Source of the DNA: Chitinispirillales bacterium
Lineage (GTDB): Bacteria > Fibrobacterota > Chitinivibrionia > Chitinivibrionales > Chitinispirillaceae
Length of the DNA: 5,749 bases
Assembly (NCBI GenBank): GCA_031254445.1
Contig: JAIRUL010000214.1
Location: forward strand, 1-5,749
Direction of reading: 5' to 3'
Shown here: positions 5,242 to 5,749 of the stretch, piece after piece
Layout: each line of letters begins with the position of its first letter
Position numbering within the stretch: the stretch's first letter is position 1
Translations under genes and position numbers: made by a program
The notes under the pieces: generated by a model
What the model saw: only the letters and a program-made list of their open reading frames with translations
Told to the model about the DNA's origin: nothing
Databases searched by the model: none

Positions 5242-5749
5242 ATGAATCAAAAAAAGTACTTAATTATAGTCGGCGACGGAATGGCTGACTTCCCTATCGA
5301 CAAGCTAGGCGGCAAGACGCCTCTTGAGCACGCGTCGACTCCAAATATGGACAAGATCGCGTCCCTTGGGCGCGTGGGGCTCCTCTCCACTATCCCCGAC
5401 GGCTTTCTCCCCGGCAGCGACATAGGCAACATGTCGCTTCTCGGCTACGACCCGCGCCGCTACTTCAGCGGGCGCGCGCCGATAGAGGCGGCGAGCATGG
5501 GGATACCTATTGGGAAAGACGACATTGCGTTTAGGTGTAATTTGGTGGCGATTGCCGGCGGCGTCATGGAGGACTATTCGGCGGGGCACATATCGACGGA
5601 GGTCGCGCACAAGGTGATTGACGCGCTGCAAAAGGCGCTTGGGAATGGCGAGATGACGTTTCATCCCGGGGTAAGCTACCGCCATTTGTTGACGGTAAAG
5701 AAAATCGGTGCGAAGCTTGAGTGCACGCCGCCCCACGACATAACCGGTC
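5242..5749 (+). CDS. apgM: aPGM-family enzyme: alternative homoserine kinase or phosphoglycerate mutase (partial, C-terminus missing)
   Basis: The reading frame is open from ATG 5242 to the window edge (169 codons); family members are about 400 residues, so less than half is present. It belongs to the alkaline-phosphatase superfamily branch called archaeal-type, cofactor-independent phosphoglycerate mutase. Evidence is the metal-binding start LIIVGDGMAD (7-16), TPLEHASTPNMDKIASLG (26-43), and PGSDIGNMSLLGYDP (57-71), where Ser59 is the expected phospho-accepting nucleophile. FSGRAPIEAASMGI and DIAFRCNLVAI follow, as in the family. One subgroup (TIGR02535) is annotated as proposed homoserine kinase because it sits beside hom and thrC in genomes lacking thrB. 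Its place here makes that role attractive, but ordinary phosphoglycerate mutase activity is equally compatible with the visible half. AAAGGA (5222-5227) is 14 nt upstream, a poor spacing, but the family motif begins immediately after this ATG. It appears to have its own promoter. Confidence 0.88.
   Translation, partial: MNQKKYLIIVGDGMADFPIDKLGGKTPLEHASTPNMDKIASLGRVGLLSTIPDGFLPGSDIGNMSLLGYDPRRYFSGRAPIEAASMGIPIGKDDIAFRCNLVAIAGGVMEDYSAGHISTEVAHKVIDALQKALGNGEMTFHPGVSYRHLLTVKKIGAKLECTPPHDITG

Noticed and set aside
5305..5736. Minus-strand open frame of 143 codons at the right end
   Set aside because: It is antisense to the aPGM-family gene whose motifs (GDGMAD, SDIGNMSLLGYDP) are unmistakable.
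1..5749. CRISPR array, insertion sequence, phage or defence genes
   Set aside because: No regularly spaced repeats, transposase or integrase motifs, or terminal inverted repeats were seen; all long frames are explained by housekeeping genes or their shadows.

Overview
The window reads as an ordinary chromosomal segment of a Gram-negative bacterium. Six protein genes are visible: one leftward gene cut by the left edge, then five complete rightward genes, and a sixth rightward gene (seven genes in all) cut by the right edge. A single-pass Mce/MlaD-type lipid-transport protein implies an outer membrane. HPr with both His15 and Ser46, short HPF and an archaeal-type phosphoglycerate-mutase homologue beside hom-thrC would fit the Fibrobacterota/FCB part of the tree. 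Frequent ATA and AGG codons in otherwise GC-rich genes argue against a typical proteobacterium. This placement is a guess, not a demonstrated assignment.

Layout. Positions 588-1 (minus strand, no stop inside the window) encode a protein with an N-terminal winged-helix-like domain, an Ala/Pro linker and an unusual acidic/lysine repeat tail. Positions 589-763 are an AT-rich divergent regulatory gap with a good leftward promoter and a weaker rightward one. From 764 to 5116 five genes run rightward with gaps of only 20, 20, 27 and 11 nt: hpf, an Mce/MlaD-like gene with a TTG start, ptsH, hom and thrC. They look like one transcription unit. Positions 5117-5241 carry two tandem hairpins, a 14-bp direct repeat and a well-formed promoter. 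Next comes a gene of the aPGM family starting at 5242, truncated by the right edge.

How the genes fit together. Hom makes homoserine and ThrC converts phosphohomoserine to threonine. The step between them, homoserine kinase, has no classical GHMP-type ThrB here. The aPGM-family gene occupies the place where one is expected, and one branch of that family has been proposed as an alternative homoserine kinase. HPF (ribosome hibernation) and HPr (phosphorelay and catabolite signalling) suggest that threonine synthesis is transcribed together with growth-state functions. The Mce protein lacks its usual ABC-transporter partners in the window.

No mobile element, CRISPR array, tRNA or rRNA was seen. 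I did not find a clearly new multi-gene system. The best leads are the possible kinase replacement, the repeat-tailed winged-helix protein, the structured thrC-aPGM gap and a mini-ORF just before hom.
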